Shown: positions 1 to 8,322 of the stretch, one piece after another
How the letters are laid out: every line of letters begins with the position of its first letter
Numbering within the stretch: position 1 is the first letter of the stretch
Source of the DNA: Desulfobacteraceae bacterium
GTDB lineage: Bacteria > Desulfobacterota > Desulfobacteria > Desulfobacterales > UBA5852
Direction: 5' to 3'
DNA: 64,000 nt
NCBI GenBank assembly: GCA_014237395.1
Contig: JABZFP010000030.1
Span: 888,211-952,210, forward strand
Made by a program: the position numbers and the translations under genes
The notes under the pieces: model-generated
The model's input: only the letters and a program-made list of their open reading frames with translations
Told to the model about the DNA's origin: nothing
Database searches by the model: none

Positions 1-1055
1 CCGGCGTCGCCCACCACTTCGGGAAGGGCGCCGCCGGTCGTGGCGATCACCGGTACGCCGCAGGCCATGGCTTCGCCGGCCGGCAGCCCGAAGCCTTCAT
101 AGACCGATGGCACCACGGCCATGCCGGCGCGGGCGTATTCCCGGACGAAAGCCGCACTGCTGATCCGCCCGGTAAAGGATACCTGGTCGGCCAGATTCAG
201 TTTCCGCACCAATCGTTCAATGGTGCCGTTTGGCTTCGGCTGCCCGATGACCACCAGCCGGACCGGTCGCCGGCGGCGTATTTCCGCTATGGCGTGCAAC
301 AGATAGACGAGTCCTTTCAAGGGGGTGTCGGCGCTGTTGGTCACGATGATCCGGTGGCTGTCCCGCTGGACATCGGGCAGTGGATAAAACAAGTCGGTGT
401 TGATGCCGTTGGGAACGATCCGAAAACGTTTCAGCGGGATCGTGAAATCCCGGCTGATATCGCGGCGGGCGCATTCCGATACGGTCAGGATGTAAGGAAG
501 GGTGCGGGCGACCTGCTTTTGCATGTGAATAAACGAGTACCAGCGCAGTTGTTTCAGTTTGCGCCAGAAATAACGCTCCGCCCGGATGGCGATATCCAGG
601 TCCACCGTGATGGGGTGGTGGATCGTGGCCAGGGTCGGCAGGCGGCGGCTCAAGGCCCACAGGCCGTAGGAAAGACTCTGGTTGTCGTGGATGACGTCGT
701 AGCGGTGGCCGTTGCGCTGCAGGAACTGGTAGGCCCGCAACCCAAAAAGAAAGGGCTCGGGAAATCCCATGGTGGACACATTGAGCCATTCGTAGACATT
801 CGGCAGCGACGTCAGTTCCGCTGGTCTGGGCAGGCGGAAGGGGTCGGCGGGATCGTAGAGATCCAGGGAGGGGACCCGATGGACCGGGATATCCCCATCC
901 AGTTGCGGGTCCGGCGGACCGGACAACACCTCGACGTGATGACCGAGGTCGGCCAGCGAGCGGCTCAATTGCTTGAGGTAAACGCCCTGGCCGCCGCAGT
1001 GGGGATTGCTGCGGTAAGAGAGAAGACAGATGCGAAGCGGTCGGTCCATGATCAT
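1..1055 (-). CDS. Glycosyltransferase family 4 (partial, runs off left edge)
   Basis: The minus strand is open from the left edge to an ATG at 1055, giving 351 visible codons; the C-terminus lies outside the window. The start reads MIMDRPLRICLLSYRS, with a second in-frame ATG at 1049. A glycine-rich N-terminal segment (NPHCGGQGVYLKQL, about residues 15-30) is typical of the first Rossmann half of GT-B enzymes. Further on come VPNGINTDLFYP, a D-x-PLKGL segment, and the donor-site motif EGFGLPAGEAMACGVPVIAT followed by GALPEVVGDAG, the E-x7-E signature of GT4. It probably transfers a sugar from a nucleotide-sugar to a cell-surface glycan or lipid at the inner membrane. The acceptor cannot be told. 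Family call is firm, substrate unknown. Confidence 0.88.
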   Translation of the reverse strand, partial: MIMDRPLRICLLSYRSNPHCGGQGVYLKQLSRSLADLGHHVEVLSGPPDPQLDGDIPVHRVPSLDLYDPADPFRLPRPAELTSLPNVYEWLNVSTMGFPEPFLFGLRAYQFLQRNGHRYDVIHDNQSLSYGLWALSRRLPTLATIHHPITVDLDIAIRAERYFWRKLKQLRWYSFIHMQKQVARTLPYILTVSECARRDISRDFTIPLKRFRIVPNGINTDLFYPLPDVQRDSHRIIVTNSADTPLKGLVYLLHAIAEIRRRRPVRLVVIGQPKPNGTIERLVRKLNLADQVSFTGRISSAAFVREYARAGMAVVPSVYEGFGLPAGEAMACGVPVIATTGGALPEVVGDA

Positions 1056-1410
1056 CCGGTCAGCCTATCGCTCAGGTGCCGCCGTCCGATCCGGCCGCTG
1101 GCGGTTAAGCGCACTTTAAGTCCATACCAAAAATTAAGCGGGCAGAGTAGCGCTAGCCGGAAGAAGGGTCAAGCCCTTTCTGGCAGGGTCCGGTTCGATG
1201 GTGAACCTTTGGTTGAATCTCGTCGCATCCAACGCTATGATAACCTCATACATAATGGTTGGTGGACCGTGTGCGTGTGGCCGAATGCGCCTTGAAACTG
1301 GAAGCGATTCTCGGCCGGCAGTTGCCCGGGAAGATGCTGCGGGTGATCCAGGCTTCCCGGAAGAACGGTCAGACCGCCCATTGCAACCCCCCCGGGAAAC
1401 GGGTGAATCG
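1056..1410. other. Divergent intergenic region
   Basis: This 355-bp gap separates the leftward glycosyltransferase from the rightward histidine kinase. It holds a sigma70-like promoter for the kinase at 1213-1241. The kinase frame stays open upstream to an ATG at 1198, but that ATG lies upstream of the promoter, and the stretch encodes low-complexity sequence unlike the family, so I treat it as untranslated leader. Nothing else is evident. Confidence 0.5.
1213..1241 (+). promoter_or_regulatory. Sigma70-like promoter for the DUF3365 kinase operon
   Basis: A TTGAAT box (1213-1218) and a TATGAT box (1236-1241) are separated by 17 bp, matching the -35/-10 consensus at 4 and 5 of 6 positions. Transcription would start near 1248, inside the longest open frame. 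This supports the ATG at 1411 as the true start of the kinase. Confidence 0.5.
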
Positions 1411-3378
1411 ATGGCCAAGCTTTCGTCCAAGACACAATTTCGACTGGGGTCCGGCTTGATTCTTTTTATCTTCTGCCTGGCGGTGGCCCTCGTGGTTTAT
1501 CGCATCGGCAAAGAAGAGGCCGAAAAGCGCGTTTTCAAAGAGACGGAAATCTACATCGCGGCCGTGGATGCGACCCGCACTTACGTGAAAGACGTTCTGC
1601 GTCCGCGCATGTACGACATCATTCCGGCGGATCATTTCGTGGTGGAGGCCATGTCCACCTCGTTTGTGGGCCGGGAGGTGATGCATCGGGTGCATGACCG
1701 TTTCAAAGATTTTCGCTACAAGCGGGCCGCGCTGGTGCCCATCAATCCGGCCAGCAAAGCCGACGCGCTGGAGGCGGATTTCATTCAACAGTTCAACGCG
1801 GATCCCAACCTGCGGGAGTGGTCCGGCCTGGTGGAAAGAGACGGGCGCAACTACTATGCCCGGCTGCGGGCCATCTACGCCGAAGCCGAGTGCCTGCGCT
1901 GCCACGGCGACCCCGGCGACATTCCTTCGGCGATCGTCGACATCTACGGCAACGACCCGACCCGCAAGGCGTATCGCCTGGATCAGGTCGTGGGGGCGGA
2001 TATCGTTTATATCCCGGTGGACGTGGTTTTTGCCCGCATCAAACGCTTGGCCTGGGTGGCGTTCATCATCGGCGCCGGCTGCCTGTTCTGCCTGGTGGCG
2101 CTTTTTTACGCCCTTTTCAACCACACCGTCATCTCCGAGCTGCAGGGGCTCTTGACGACTTTCAGGGAAATCGCGTCGCCCTCCAAAGAACTGGAAGCCC
2201 TCGACGCGCCCCTTGCCCAGGCGGGCGACGAATTTGATCAGGTCAAACTGGCCTTTCAGGATGCCGCCGCCGACCTCAAATCCGCGCACGATGAACTGAC
2301 GGCCTCCGAAACCAAATACCGCCAGTTGTTCGAAGCCTCACGGGATCCCATCCTTATCTGGGATGTGACCGGCCGGATTTTGGACATCAATGCCGCCGGT
2401 CTGCAACTCCTGGGATTCAAAGACCGCTATGGCGCCCGGCAAAGCGGTCGGGCCCTGGACCTGTTCCAGGATCCCGCAGACGGCCGCCGGTTGCTGCAAA
2501 TAGTGGACAGGGACGGGTTCGTGAAGGAATCCGAAATCGCGTTGGTGTCGCAGCAGGGGGGGCGCATCGATGCCTTGTTGACCGTCAACCGAACGACATG
2601 TGAAAATGAAACGCCCTGCTACGAGGTCTATATCCGTGATATCACCCTGCGCAAGCGCATGGAAAAACAGATGGCCCGGACCGAAAAAATGGCATCCATC
2701 GGCCAGTTGGCGGCCGGGGTGGCCCATGAAATCAACAACCCCTTGAGTGTCATCAGCTGCTACTCCAATTTGATCGAAAAGAGCGGGGACGCAACCGACC
2801 AGATCCGGGAAGATCTGGAAAAAGTCAAGAAGCACACCCTGAACTGCAAACGGATCGTCGACTCGCTGCTCAACTTCGCCCGAGTTTCGGAAACGCATCG
2901 CCGGGTGGCGGACGTTCATGCCGGTCTGGAGTCCGTCCTCGCCATCATCGAAAAACAGGTCGGCAAGCGCCAGATCGAGATCCAGCGCAATTACGCGTCC
3001 TCCCTGCCGCCGGTGTCGATTGACGAAGACAAGATGGCCCAAGTGTATATGAATATCCTGCTCAATGCTGTTCAGGCCATCGATGACCAGGGAACTGTCG
3101 GCATTACGACGGCCTACGACCCGCCATCCGACACTGTGCGGATTGCGTTTGCCGATACGGGAACCGGGATTGCACCGGCGCATATCGACAAGATTTTCGA
3201 TCCGTTTTACACGACCAAGAAGGACGAGGAGGGGACGGGCTTAGGCCTCTCCGTCAGCTACGGGATCGTCCACGAGCACGAGGGCGACATTCGGGTGGAA
3301 AGCCAGCCGGGCCGCGGCAGTGTCTTTACGATTATTTTACCGACGGCCGATAATGATGATCCGGGAGGTGCACCGTGA
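1411..3378 (+). CDS. DUF3365 haem-type sensor histidine kinase (PAS-HisKA-HATPase)
   Basis: A 655-residue membrane sensor kinase. The order is a TM helix (about 11-30), a periplasmic DUF3365/Tll0287-like domain (about 35-205) with a c-type haem motif CLRCH at 161-165, a second TM (about 210-235), a PAS domain (about 302-420), HisKA with phospho-acceptor His439 in the VAHEINNPLS context, and a HATPase_c with the G boxes DTGTGIA and GTGLGLSVSYGI near the C-terminus. It should sense a redox or small-molecule signal outside the inner membrane and phosphorylate the regulator encoded next. The start at 1411 places the TM at the N-terminus; longer starts upstream add no recognisable domain. It overlaps the next gene by 4 bp (GTGA), so the two are co-translated. 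The ligand and true haem attachment are inferred. Confidence 0.9.
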   Translation: MAKLSSKTQFRLGSGLILFIFCLAVALVVYRIGKEEAEKRVFKETEIYIAAVDATRTYVKDVLRPRMYDIIPADHFVVEAMSTSFVGREVMHRVHDRFKDFRYKRAALVPINPASKADALEADFIQQFNADPNLREWSGLVERDGRNYYARLRAIYAEAECLRCHGDPGDIPSAIVDIYGNDPTRKAYRLDQVVGADIVYIPVDVVFARIKRLAWVAFIIGAGCLFCLVALFYALFNHTVISELQGLLTTFREIASPSKELEALDAPLAQAGDEFDQVKLAFQDAAADLKSAHDELTASETKYRQLFEASRDPILIWDVTGRILDINAAGLQLLGFKDRYGARQSGRALDLFQDPADGRRLLQIVDRDGFVKESEIALVSQQGGRIDALLTVNRTTCENETPCYEVYIRDITLRKRMEKQMARTEKMASIGQLAAGVAHEINNPLSVISCYSNLIEKSGDATDQIREDLEKVKKHTLNCKRIVDSLLNFARVSETHRRVADVHAGLESVLAIIEKQVGKRQIEIQRNYASSLPPVSIDEDKMAQVYMNILLNAVQAIDDQGTVGITTAYDPPSDTVRIAFADTGTGIAPAHIDKIFDPFYTTKKDEEGTGLGLSVSYGIVHEHEGDIRVESQPGRGSVFTIILPTADNDDPGGAP

Positions 3379-4769
3379 GCGACTGTTTGCTGGTGGTGGA
3401 TGATGAAAGCGATCTGCTGCTCGGGCTGCAGCGGACCATCGCCATGGAGATGGACTGCCGGGTCCTGACCGCCGGCAGCGCCCGGGAGGCTCTGGCAATC
3501 GTCAGCCGGGAACCCGTCGATGTGGTGCTGGCCGATATCCGCATGCCGGGCATGGACGGCATGGCTCTGGCCCGTGAAATCCAGCGCCAGGATGCCCTGA
3601 TCACCGTGGTTCTGATGACGGCCTTCGGCACCATCGAACAGGCGGTCGAAGCCATCAAGGACGGGGCCTATGACTTTATCCGGAAACCCTTTGACGAACA
3701 GGACCTCCTGCGCCTCCTGCGCAAAGCGCTGGAGCGCAATCGCCTGCTGCGCGAAAACATGCGTCTGCAGCAGGCCGTTGCGCAGAACGGCCCGCTTCAA
3801 AAGATGATCGGCCGCGGGCCGAAGATGCAGCAGGTGTTTGCCGCCATCCAGATGCTGGCCCGGTCAGACGTGACCGTTCTGCTGCTTGGGGAAAGCGGCA
3901 CCGGCAAGGAAATGGCGGCCCGCGCGATTCACGCCCTCAGCCAGCGCAAGGCGCGGGAGATGGTGGTGGTCAACTGCCCGGCCCTGCCCGAAAATATCCT
4001 GGAAAGCGAACTGTTCGGCTATCGCAAGGGCGCGTTTACGAATGCCGCCCAGGACAAAAAAGGCCTGTTCGAAGAAGCCGAAGGCAGCACGATTCTGCTG
4101 GATGAAATCGGCGACCTGTCGCTGACCCTGCAGACAAAGCTGCTGCGGGTGCTGCAGGAAAAAGAGATCAAACCGCTGGGATCCACGCATACCCGCCGGG
4201 TGGATGTGCGCATCATCGCCTCCACGAATCGCGACCTGGTCGCCCGCCTGAAGGAGGGCACCTTCCGGGAAGACCTCTACTATCGGCTCAATGTCGCCAG
4301 CCTGACACTGCCGCCCCTGCGGGAGCGCCGCGAGGATCTGCCCCTGTTGATTGAGCATTTCCTCGCCAAGGCCGCCGAAGAACTGCGGGTACCGGCCAAA
4401 TCCCTGGGGACCGAGGCCCGTGAAAACCTGATGCGGCGGCATTGGGCGGGCAACATCCGCGAGTTGGAAAATGTCATTCGCGGGTTGACGGCCCTGGCGC
4501 CCCAGGAACAGATCGGGGTTGCCCATCTGGCCGGGGAAGAGCCGTATCTGCCGATCTGCCATGGGGAAGTGGATCTGTCGCAGCCCTACAAGACCCTCAA
4601 GGATCAGGTCTTACACAAATTCACCACCAAATATGTGACCGAGCTTCTGGCCGAAACCGGCGGCAACGTCACCCTGGCGGCCCAGGTCAGCGGCATCCAG
4701 CGCCAGTCCCTTCAAAAAATTTTCAAACGCTACAACATATCCCCGGATCGCTTTCGCTCCCGCTCCTAA
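3375..4769 (+). CDS. NtrC-family sigma54-dependent response regulator
   Basis: A 464-residue activator with a receiver domain (1-115, phospho-acceptor Asp54 in LADIRMPGMDG), an AAA+ domain (about 140-375, Walker A GESGTGKE from 172, Walker B ILLDEIGD) and a C-terminal Fis-type helix-turn-helix. The loop that contacts sigma54, normally GAFTGA, reads GAFTNA at 219-224. The GTG start at 3375 follows a good ribosome site (GGGAGG) and overlaps the kinase stop. Phosphorylated by the kinase before it, it should bind upstream sites and activate a sigma54 promoter. Such sites and promoter lie directly downstream, at 4797-4922 and 5001-5015, in front of the YeiH-like transporter, the probable target. 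Confidence 0.93.
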   Translation: MSDCLLVVDDESDLLLGLQRTIAMEMDCRVLTAGSAREALAIVSREPVDVVLADIRMPGMDGMALAREIQRQDALITVVLMTAFGTIEQAVEAIKDGAYDFIRKPFDEQDLLRLLRKALERNRLLRENMRLQQAVAQNGPLQKMIGRGPKMQQVFAAIQMLARSDVTVLLLGESGTGKEMAARAIHALSQRKAREMVVVNCPALPENILESELFGYRKGAFTNAAQDKKGLFEEAEGSTILLDEIGDLSLTLQTKLLRVLQEKEIKPLGSTHTRRVDVRIIASTNRDLVARLKEGTFREDLYYRLNVASLTLPPLRERREDLPLLIEHFLAKAAEELRVPAKSLGTEARENLMRRHWAGNIRELENVIRGLTALAPQEQIGVAHLAGEEPYLPICHGEVDLSQPYKTLKDQVLHKFTTKYVTELLAETGGNVTLAAQVSGIQRQSLQKIFKRYNISPDRFRSRS

Positions 4770-4796
4770 TCGCTGGTATATCCAAAAAAGCGACAT

Positions 4797-4922
4797 CTCA
4801 AGTTGTCACTGCCTCCTGCAGTTGTCACTGTTGTTTTCCCATGAAACCCAGGCGTTTGACCCTGATAGTTGTGCGAATAGGGGGGATTGACGAAGCAACC
4901 AGAGAGAAACTGACAACTTGAG
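4797..4922. promoter_or_regulatory. Putative enhancer sites for the NtrC-like regulator
   Basis: The 12-mer CTCAAGTTGTCA at 4797-4808 recurs as its exact reverse complement at 4911-4922. The 11-mer AGTTGTCACTG occurs twice in direct orientation, at 4801-4811 and 4820-4830, 19 bp (about two helical turns) apart. The sites lie 80-205 bp upstream of a sigma54 promoter, the usual distance for activator binding sites. Assignment to the adjacent regulator is inference from position. Confidence 0.6.
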
Positions 4923-5000
4923 TTTCCAAATCGGTGGCGGCTGTTTGGGGTCTTTATAAATAAATATCATTATTTCAAATAGATATAAATTTATGCCGGG

Positions 5001-5015
5001 TGGCACGATAGTTGT
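5001..5015 (+). promoter_or_regulatory. Sigma54 (-24/-12) promoter for the YeiH-like operon
   Basis: TGGCACG at 5001-5007, four bases, then TTGTT from 5012 match the consensus TGGCACG-N4-TTGCW, apart from T for the conserved C of the -12 element. It lies about 100 bp before the transporter ATG and directly after a sigma54-activator gene, which makes the match more convincing. Confidence 0.65.
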
Positions 5016-5113
5016 TATAGCTATGGTGCCTTTTTTTTTCAAAGCCGGGGTTGCCCAGCTTTATTTATAACTTTCAGTTATTATTCATTATTTTCATGCA
5101 AGGAGGAACACTC

Positions 5114-6742
5114 ATGTCCGAGGCCCGCAACAATGTTCCGCTGTTTCTAATGGGCGGAATCATGATTATCTACGCCCTGATCGTCAACACGGGCGTGCTG
5201 CTGCCCCTGATGAAGTCCATCGGGACGCACAAGTCCGTGGACTTGCAGGTCACCATGTGTTTCATCGTGGGGATTCTCGGTATCCTTACCGGAATCGTCA
5301 ACTCGATCCGCAAGCCCCAGAACACCGTCCTGGATCGTTTTTTCCTGCAGCCCATGGCGGGGGTCCTGTTGCTTCTGAGCTTGGCCATGCTGGTCCGCTG
5401 GTATGTCGAGCCCTGGGTGATCATCGGCAGTAAAGCCCTGAAACCGATCATTGGTTTTGGCATCTACAAAGTCCTTAACCTCAACTATGTCGTCCTCGGG
5501 CTGCTCGTCGGGGTCATCATCACCAACACCGTCGGCATCCCCAAATTCGCAGCTTCTGGCGTCAAAACGGCCCGCTTCGTTTTGAAGATGGGGGTCATCC
5601 TGCTGGGTGCGCGTTACAGCTTTGCCGAACTGGCCAAACTCGGCGTCTACAGTATCTGGCTGGTGGGGGGGTTCGTCATGGGCACGGTTTTCCTCGTGCT
5701 CTGGCTGGGCAATATGTTCAAGCAGCCCAAATCCATGACCGGGGTGCTGTCGGCCGGCATGGGGGTGTGCGGTGTGTCCGCTACGGTGGCTGTGGCCCCG
5801 GTGGTCCGGGCCAAAAGCGAAGAGATGGCCTATACTATTGGTACGATTCTCTCTTTCGGCATCATCTGTATGTTCGTCTTTCCCACGGTGGGCAAACTCG
5901 TGGGCATGAACCCCACCCAGTTCGGCGCCTGGGCCGGCACCGGCATTCTCAACTCCGCTCAGGTGGCCGCGGCGGCCCTGGCTTTCAATGCGGTGGATAT
6001 CGCCACCCTCAAAGTGGCGGAAATTTTCAACATCACCCGGGTGCTTTTCCTGCCCATCATCGTGCTCGTGCTGGCCACCTGGTTCGGCAAGGAGACCGGC
6101 CAGAAACTGAACTTCAAGACCGTCGTCATCGACAAGTTCCCCATCTTTATTCTGGGCTTCCTGCTGCTGTTTCTCATGTCCTCGATGGGCCTCTTTTCGC
6201 CGCCCGACCATTACAAGGGCAAGTACATCGATTTCAGTTATAACGACCGTACCCGGATCACCGACCAGGAATGGGCGACCCTGAACGACGCCCTCGATAC
6301 CGGTGCCATTATGGGGGCCGACGCGACGCAGATGGCTGCCCTGGAGGATTTGCGCAAACAGCATCAGATCGCCGGCAATTTCGATGACCGCAACAACAAG
6401 GCGGTTTTCGACAAAGTCGGCCGTGACCGCATGACCGCCTTGGAGTCCATCCTGGCCCAGCTCAAGGCCAAGAAGATCGAGATGAGCAAAGAAGTCAAGG
6501 GCGTGGTCGACCATGCCCTCAAGCAGGTCCACAAGAAGTCCAAGACCATCGTCACCCTGACCGACTGCATGATCTGGTTTTTTGCCTTCGGTTTGATCGG
6601 GCTGGGGATGCAGATCACCAAAAAAGCCATGGCCCAGGCCGGTGGCTGGCCCCTGGTGATCGGCCTGATCTCCGGTGTGACCAAGGCGGTGCTGTCGTTC
6701 TTCGTGGTTCTGTGGTTTGTCAAGGAAGTTACCCTGAAATAG
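5114..6742 (+). CDS. YeiH/UPF0324-family putative sulfate exporter, long form
   Basis: A 542-residue polytopic membrane protein. The start at 5114 follows a strong AAGGAGG site; an upstream ATG at 5051 has none. The core carries the family signatures: LKMGVILLGARYSF, a GVCGVSATVAVAPVVRAKSEEMAYTIGTI block, and FGAWAGTGILNSAQVAAAALAF. Members of UPF0324 are usually near 350 residues. This one has extra N-terminal membrane helices and a hydrophilic charged stretch of roughly 115 residues (about 375-490, from SPPDHYKGKY to the helix TIVTLTDCMIWFFAF) before the last membrane helices. In a sulfate reducer it may move sulfate, sulfite or another sulfur oxyanion. The function is unproven in the family. 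A 65-residue membrane protein follows, probably in the same transcript. Confidence 0.8.
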   Translation: MSEARNNVPLFLMGGIMIIYALIVNTGVLLPLMKSIGTHKSVDLQVTMCFIVGILGILTGIVNSIRKPQNTVLDRFFLQPMAGVLLLLSLAMLVRWYVEPWVIIGSKALKPIIGFGIYKVLNLNYVVLGLLVGVIITNTVGIPKFAASGVKTARFVLKMGVILLGARYSFAELAKLGVYSIWLVGGFVMGTVFLVLWLGNMFKQPKSMTGVLSAGMGVCGVSATVAVAPVVRAKSEEMAYTIGTILSFGIICMFVFPTVGKLVGMNPTQFGAWAGTGILNSAQVAAAALAFNAVDIATLKVAEIFNITRVLFLPIIVLVLATWFGKETGQKLNFKTVVIDKFPIFILGFLLLFLMSSMGLFSPPDHYKGKYIDFSYNDRTRITDQEWATLNDALDTGAIMGADATQMAALEDLRKQHQIAGNFDDRNNKAVFDKVGRDRMTALESILAQLKAKKIEMSKEVKGVVDHALKQVHKKSKTIVTLTDCMIWFFAFGLIGLGMQITKKAMAQAGGWPLVIGLISGVTKAVLSFFVVLWFVKEVTLK

Positions 6743-6784
6743 TCGACCGTGCGTATGGCTACGCATGGAATGGAGGCAATTAGA

Positions 6785-6982
6785 ATGAGTAAAAAAGTTG
6801 ATATTGATACCGGGTCCGAAGGCAAGGGGAGCCACCAGTTCTCCGCCCAGGCGGATACCCAGGAAATGGAAGAACGCGCCCTGTCGGTCTTTTCCAGCGA
6901 ACGCAACGAAGACATTACGGCCCTGGTCTTCACGCTGATTACCACGTTTGTGGTATTGCTGTTCACCAAGTGGATGGTCTGA
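6785..6982 (+). CDS. Small single-span membrane protein, transporter partner
   Basis: A 65-residue protein starting at 6785 after a GGAGG site. Residues 1-43 are hydrophilic and charged; residues 44-64 form one strong membrane helix (ITALVFTLITTFVVLLFTKW) that ends at the C-terminus. No family is recognised. It lies 42 bp after the YeiH-like gene and ahead of two hairpins, so it probably shares that transcript and may be an accessory subunit. That role is inference. Confidence 0.7.
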   Translation: MSKKVDIDTGSEGKGSHQFSAQADTQEMEERALSVFSSERNEDITALVFTLITTFVVLLFTKWMV

Positions 6983-7022
6983 CAAGCCATTCGGCAGCTT
7001 TAAAAGCCACAAGGGACGAATC

Positions 7023-7067
7023 CCGGGTGAACGGCGCGACCCATTACCGCCGCTGCCGTTCACCCGG
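7023..7067 (+). terminator. Hairpin after the transporter operon
   Basis: A perfect 13-bp inverted repeat, CCGGGTGAACGGC at 7023-7035 and its complement at 7055-7067, is followed by TTT. It lies 40 bp after the small membrane protein and can act as an intrinsic terminator, although the U-tract is short. Confidence 0.55.
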
Positions 7068-7120
7068 TTTCCCGATTTGCCGGCGAGGCCAGCCTTGCCA
7101 TATCGTTCCGAACCCGATAT

Positions 7121-7152
7121 CCTGCAGGTGTGTTTGCCCGGCACCTTGCAGG
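7121..7152 (+). terminator. Second hairpin before the UspA gene
   Basis: CCTGCAGGTG at 7121-7130 and CACCTTGCAGG at 7142-7152 can pair with one bulge, and the sequence ATTTTCGTTTT follows. It may back up the hairpin at 7023 or serve as a leader structure for the next gene. Confidence 0.35.
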
Positions 7153-7228
7153 ATTTTCGTTTTCGGTTACTGGTAGTGTGGCCTTCGGCCGAATGATTTA
7201 CTTCCAAAAAGAATAGAGCGATCCCACC

Positions 7229-7684
7229 ATGTTCCACCACATTTTGCTCTGCACGCACGGCACCCCCGGCGCACGCCAAGCCGAGACGCTCGTGTTTGAA
7301 AAACTGCTGCCGGCGTCTCCTGAAGCCCGCATCACCGTCCTGACGGTTTTCAACGAAGACTGGGACGTTATGACGGGCGACGATTGGTTGAATACGTCGA
7401 CCACCCGCAATACGTTCCGTTCCCATGTCGAGACGCAACTGGCCCGGGAGACCGAAGCCCATTGGGAAACCATTCGCGAACGCTATCCGGCGGCATCCCG
7501 GCATCGCTTCATGCATGTTTTCGGACCGGTGGAGGCGACCTTTGCCGAGGTCGCGCACAAACGGCAATGCGACCTGGTGGTGATCGGCGCCTGGCAGAAG
7601 AAAATGGCCAAAGGGTTCAAACACCGGGTTTCGCCAGCCAAACTACACCCGATACTGACGATCCCTTTAATGATTGCCCCGTAA
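7229..7684 (+). CDS. Universal stress protein (UspA domain)
   Basis: A 151-residue single-domain protein starting FHHILLCTHGTPGARQAE and ending with the typical DLVVIGAWQKK...KLHPILTIPLMIAP pattern of the UspA alpha/beta fold. The nucleotide-binding G-x2-G-x9-G(S/T) loop is poorly preserved (VIGAWQKKMAKGFKH...), so ATP binding is doubtful. It is cytoplasmic and of unknown partner. A UspA domain also occurs inside the protein kinase encoded two genes later, which suggests the same signalling context. Confidence 0.8.
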   Translation: MFHHILLCTHGTPGARQAETLVFEKLLPASPEARITVLTVFNEDWDVMTGDDWLNTSTTRNTFRSHVETQLARETEAHWETIRERYPAASRHRFMHVFGPVEATFAEVAHKRQCDLVVIGAWQKKMAKGFKHRVSPAKLHPILTIPLMIAP

Positions 7685-7693
7685 GGTAGCCTC

Positions 7694-8248
7694 ATGGAGA
7701 AGAACTACAGCCTGGCGTTGTCGCTGGAGACCGCCCCGACGGCGTTTCGGGTTGATGCCCTGCTGGCCGGCGAAACGTTGCTCCGACTGCACCCGCACTG
7801 GTTTGTCGAAGGGTTCTCCCAGGAGGGAGGACAGGTTCAGGTAGATCTTCGTGACTATGCCAGTGAGGCCACCTTCCGCCTGCAGTATCGCATCGAAACG
7901 GATTCCGCCGGGTTGCCGCGCGTGGTCTTCGCGCAAGGGCCGCTGAGCGAAATCGGCTTCAACCTGCAGGCCGGCATTCTGCACGCCCGCGTGATAAGCG
8001 ATCAGAACATCGCCGTCCTCGAGGAAACCTTCGGCCTCGGGCTCTGGCTGCGCGGTATCCGCGAATACCTCCGGCTGTATCTCAGCAACAGCCCGAACAC
8101 GCTCTTTTTCAGATTCCTGATGAATCGTGTCATGCTCAGGATGAATCCCTCCCAGCGTAAAATATGCATCATGATTTACAAGATTACCGTGGTGGAGATC
8201 ATCTTGATTCTGGTCATCATTATCGGGTTTGTTTATTTTAACCGTTGA
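7694..8248 (+). CDS. Hypothetical protein with C-terminal membrane anchor
   Basis: A 184-residue protein beginning 9 bp after the UspA gene. Residues 1-140 are soluble and rich in beta-type segments. An opening such as LLRLHPHWFVEGF, followed by alternating strands, vaguely recalls SRPBCC/START-like folds, but I cannot assign a family. Residues about 160-182 form a hydrophobic helix (IYKITVVEIILILVIIIGFVYF) ending NR, consistent with a tail anchor facing the cytoplasm. Its placement between UspA and a protein kinase suggests a shared operon. Confidence 0.65.
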   Translation: MEKNYSLALSLETAPTAFRVDALLAGETLLRLHPHWFVEGFSQEGGQVQVDLRDYASEATFRLQYRIETDSAGLPRVVFAQGPLSEIGFNLQAGILHARVISDQNIAVLEETFGLGLWLRGIREYLRLYLSNSPNTLFFRFLMNRVMLRMNPSQRKICIMIYKITVVEIILILVIIIGFVYFNR

Positions 8249-8322
8249 GGGGGCATTAAAGCGGGGATGCCCCGGCACGCCTATTCGGCTTCCCCGAATC
8301 AATTTGCGCCCGTGAGGATAGG

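Noticed and set aside
294..1295. A 333-codon plus-strand frame over the glycosyltransferase
   Set aside because: The minus strand gives an unambiguous GT4 protein across the same bases; the plus frame has no recognisable domain.
1198..1410. N-terminal extension of the DUF3365 kinase from ATG 1198
   Set aside because: The extension is low-complexity, and a good promoter lies inside it (start of transcription near 1248). ATG 1411 gives a normal TM-first protein.
4806..5042. A 78-codon minus-strand frame in the sigma54 promoter region
   Set aside because: It overlaps the activator sites, lacks a ribosome site and has no protein-like pattern.
5147..7624. An 825-codon open frame on the minus strand opposite the YeiH-like gene and its neighbours
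   Set aside because: It is antisense to several genes with clear families and ribosome sites. Its His/Gly/Asp-rich translation is typical of a shadow frame in G+C-rich DNA.
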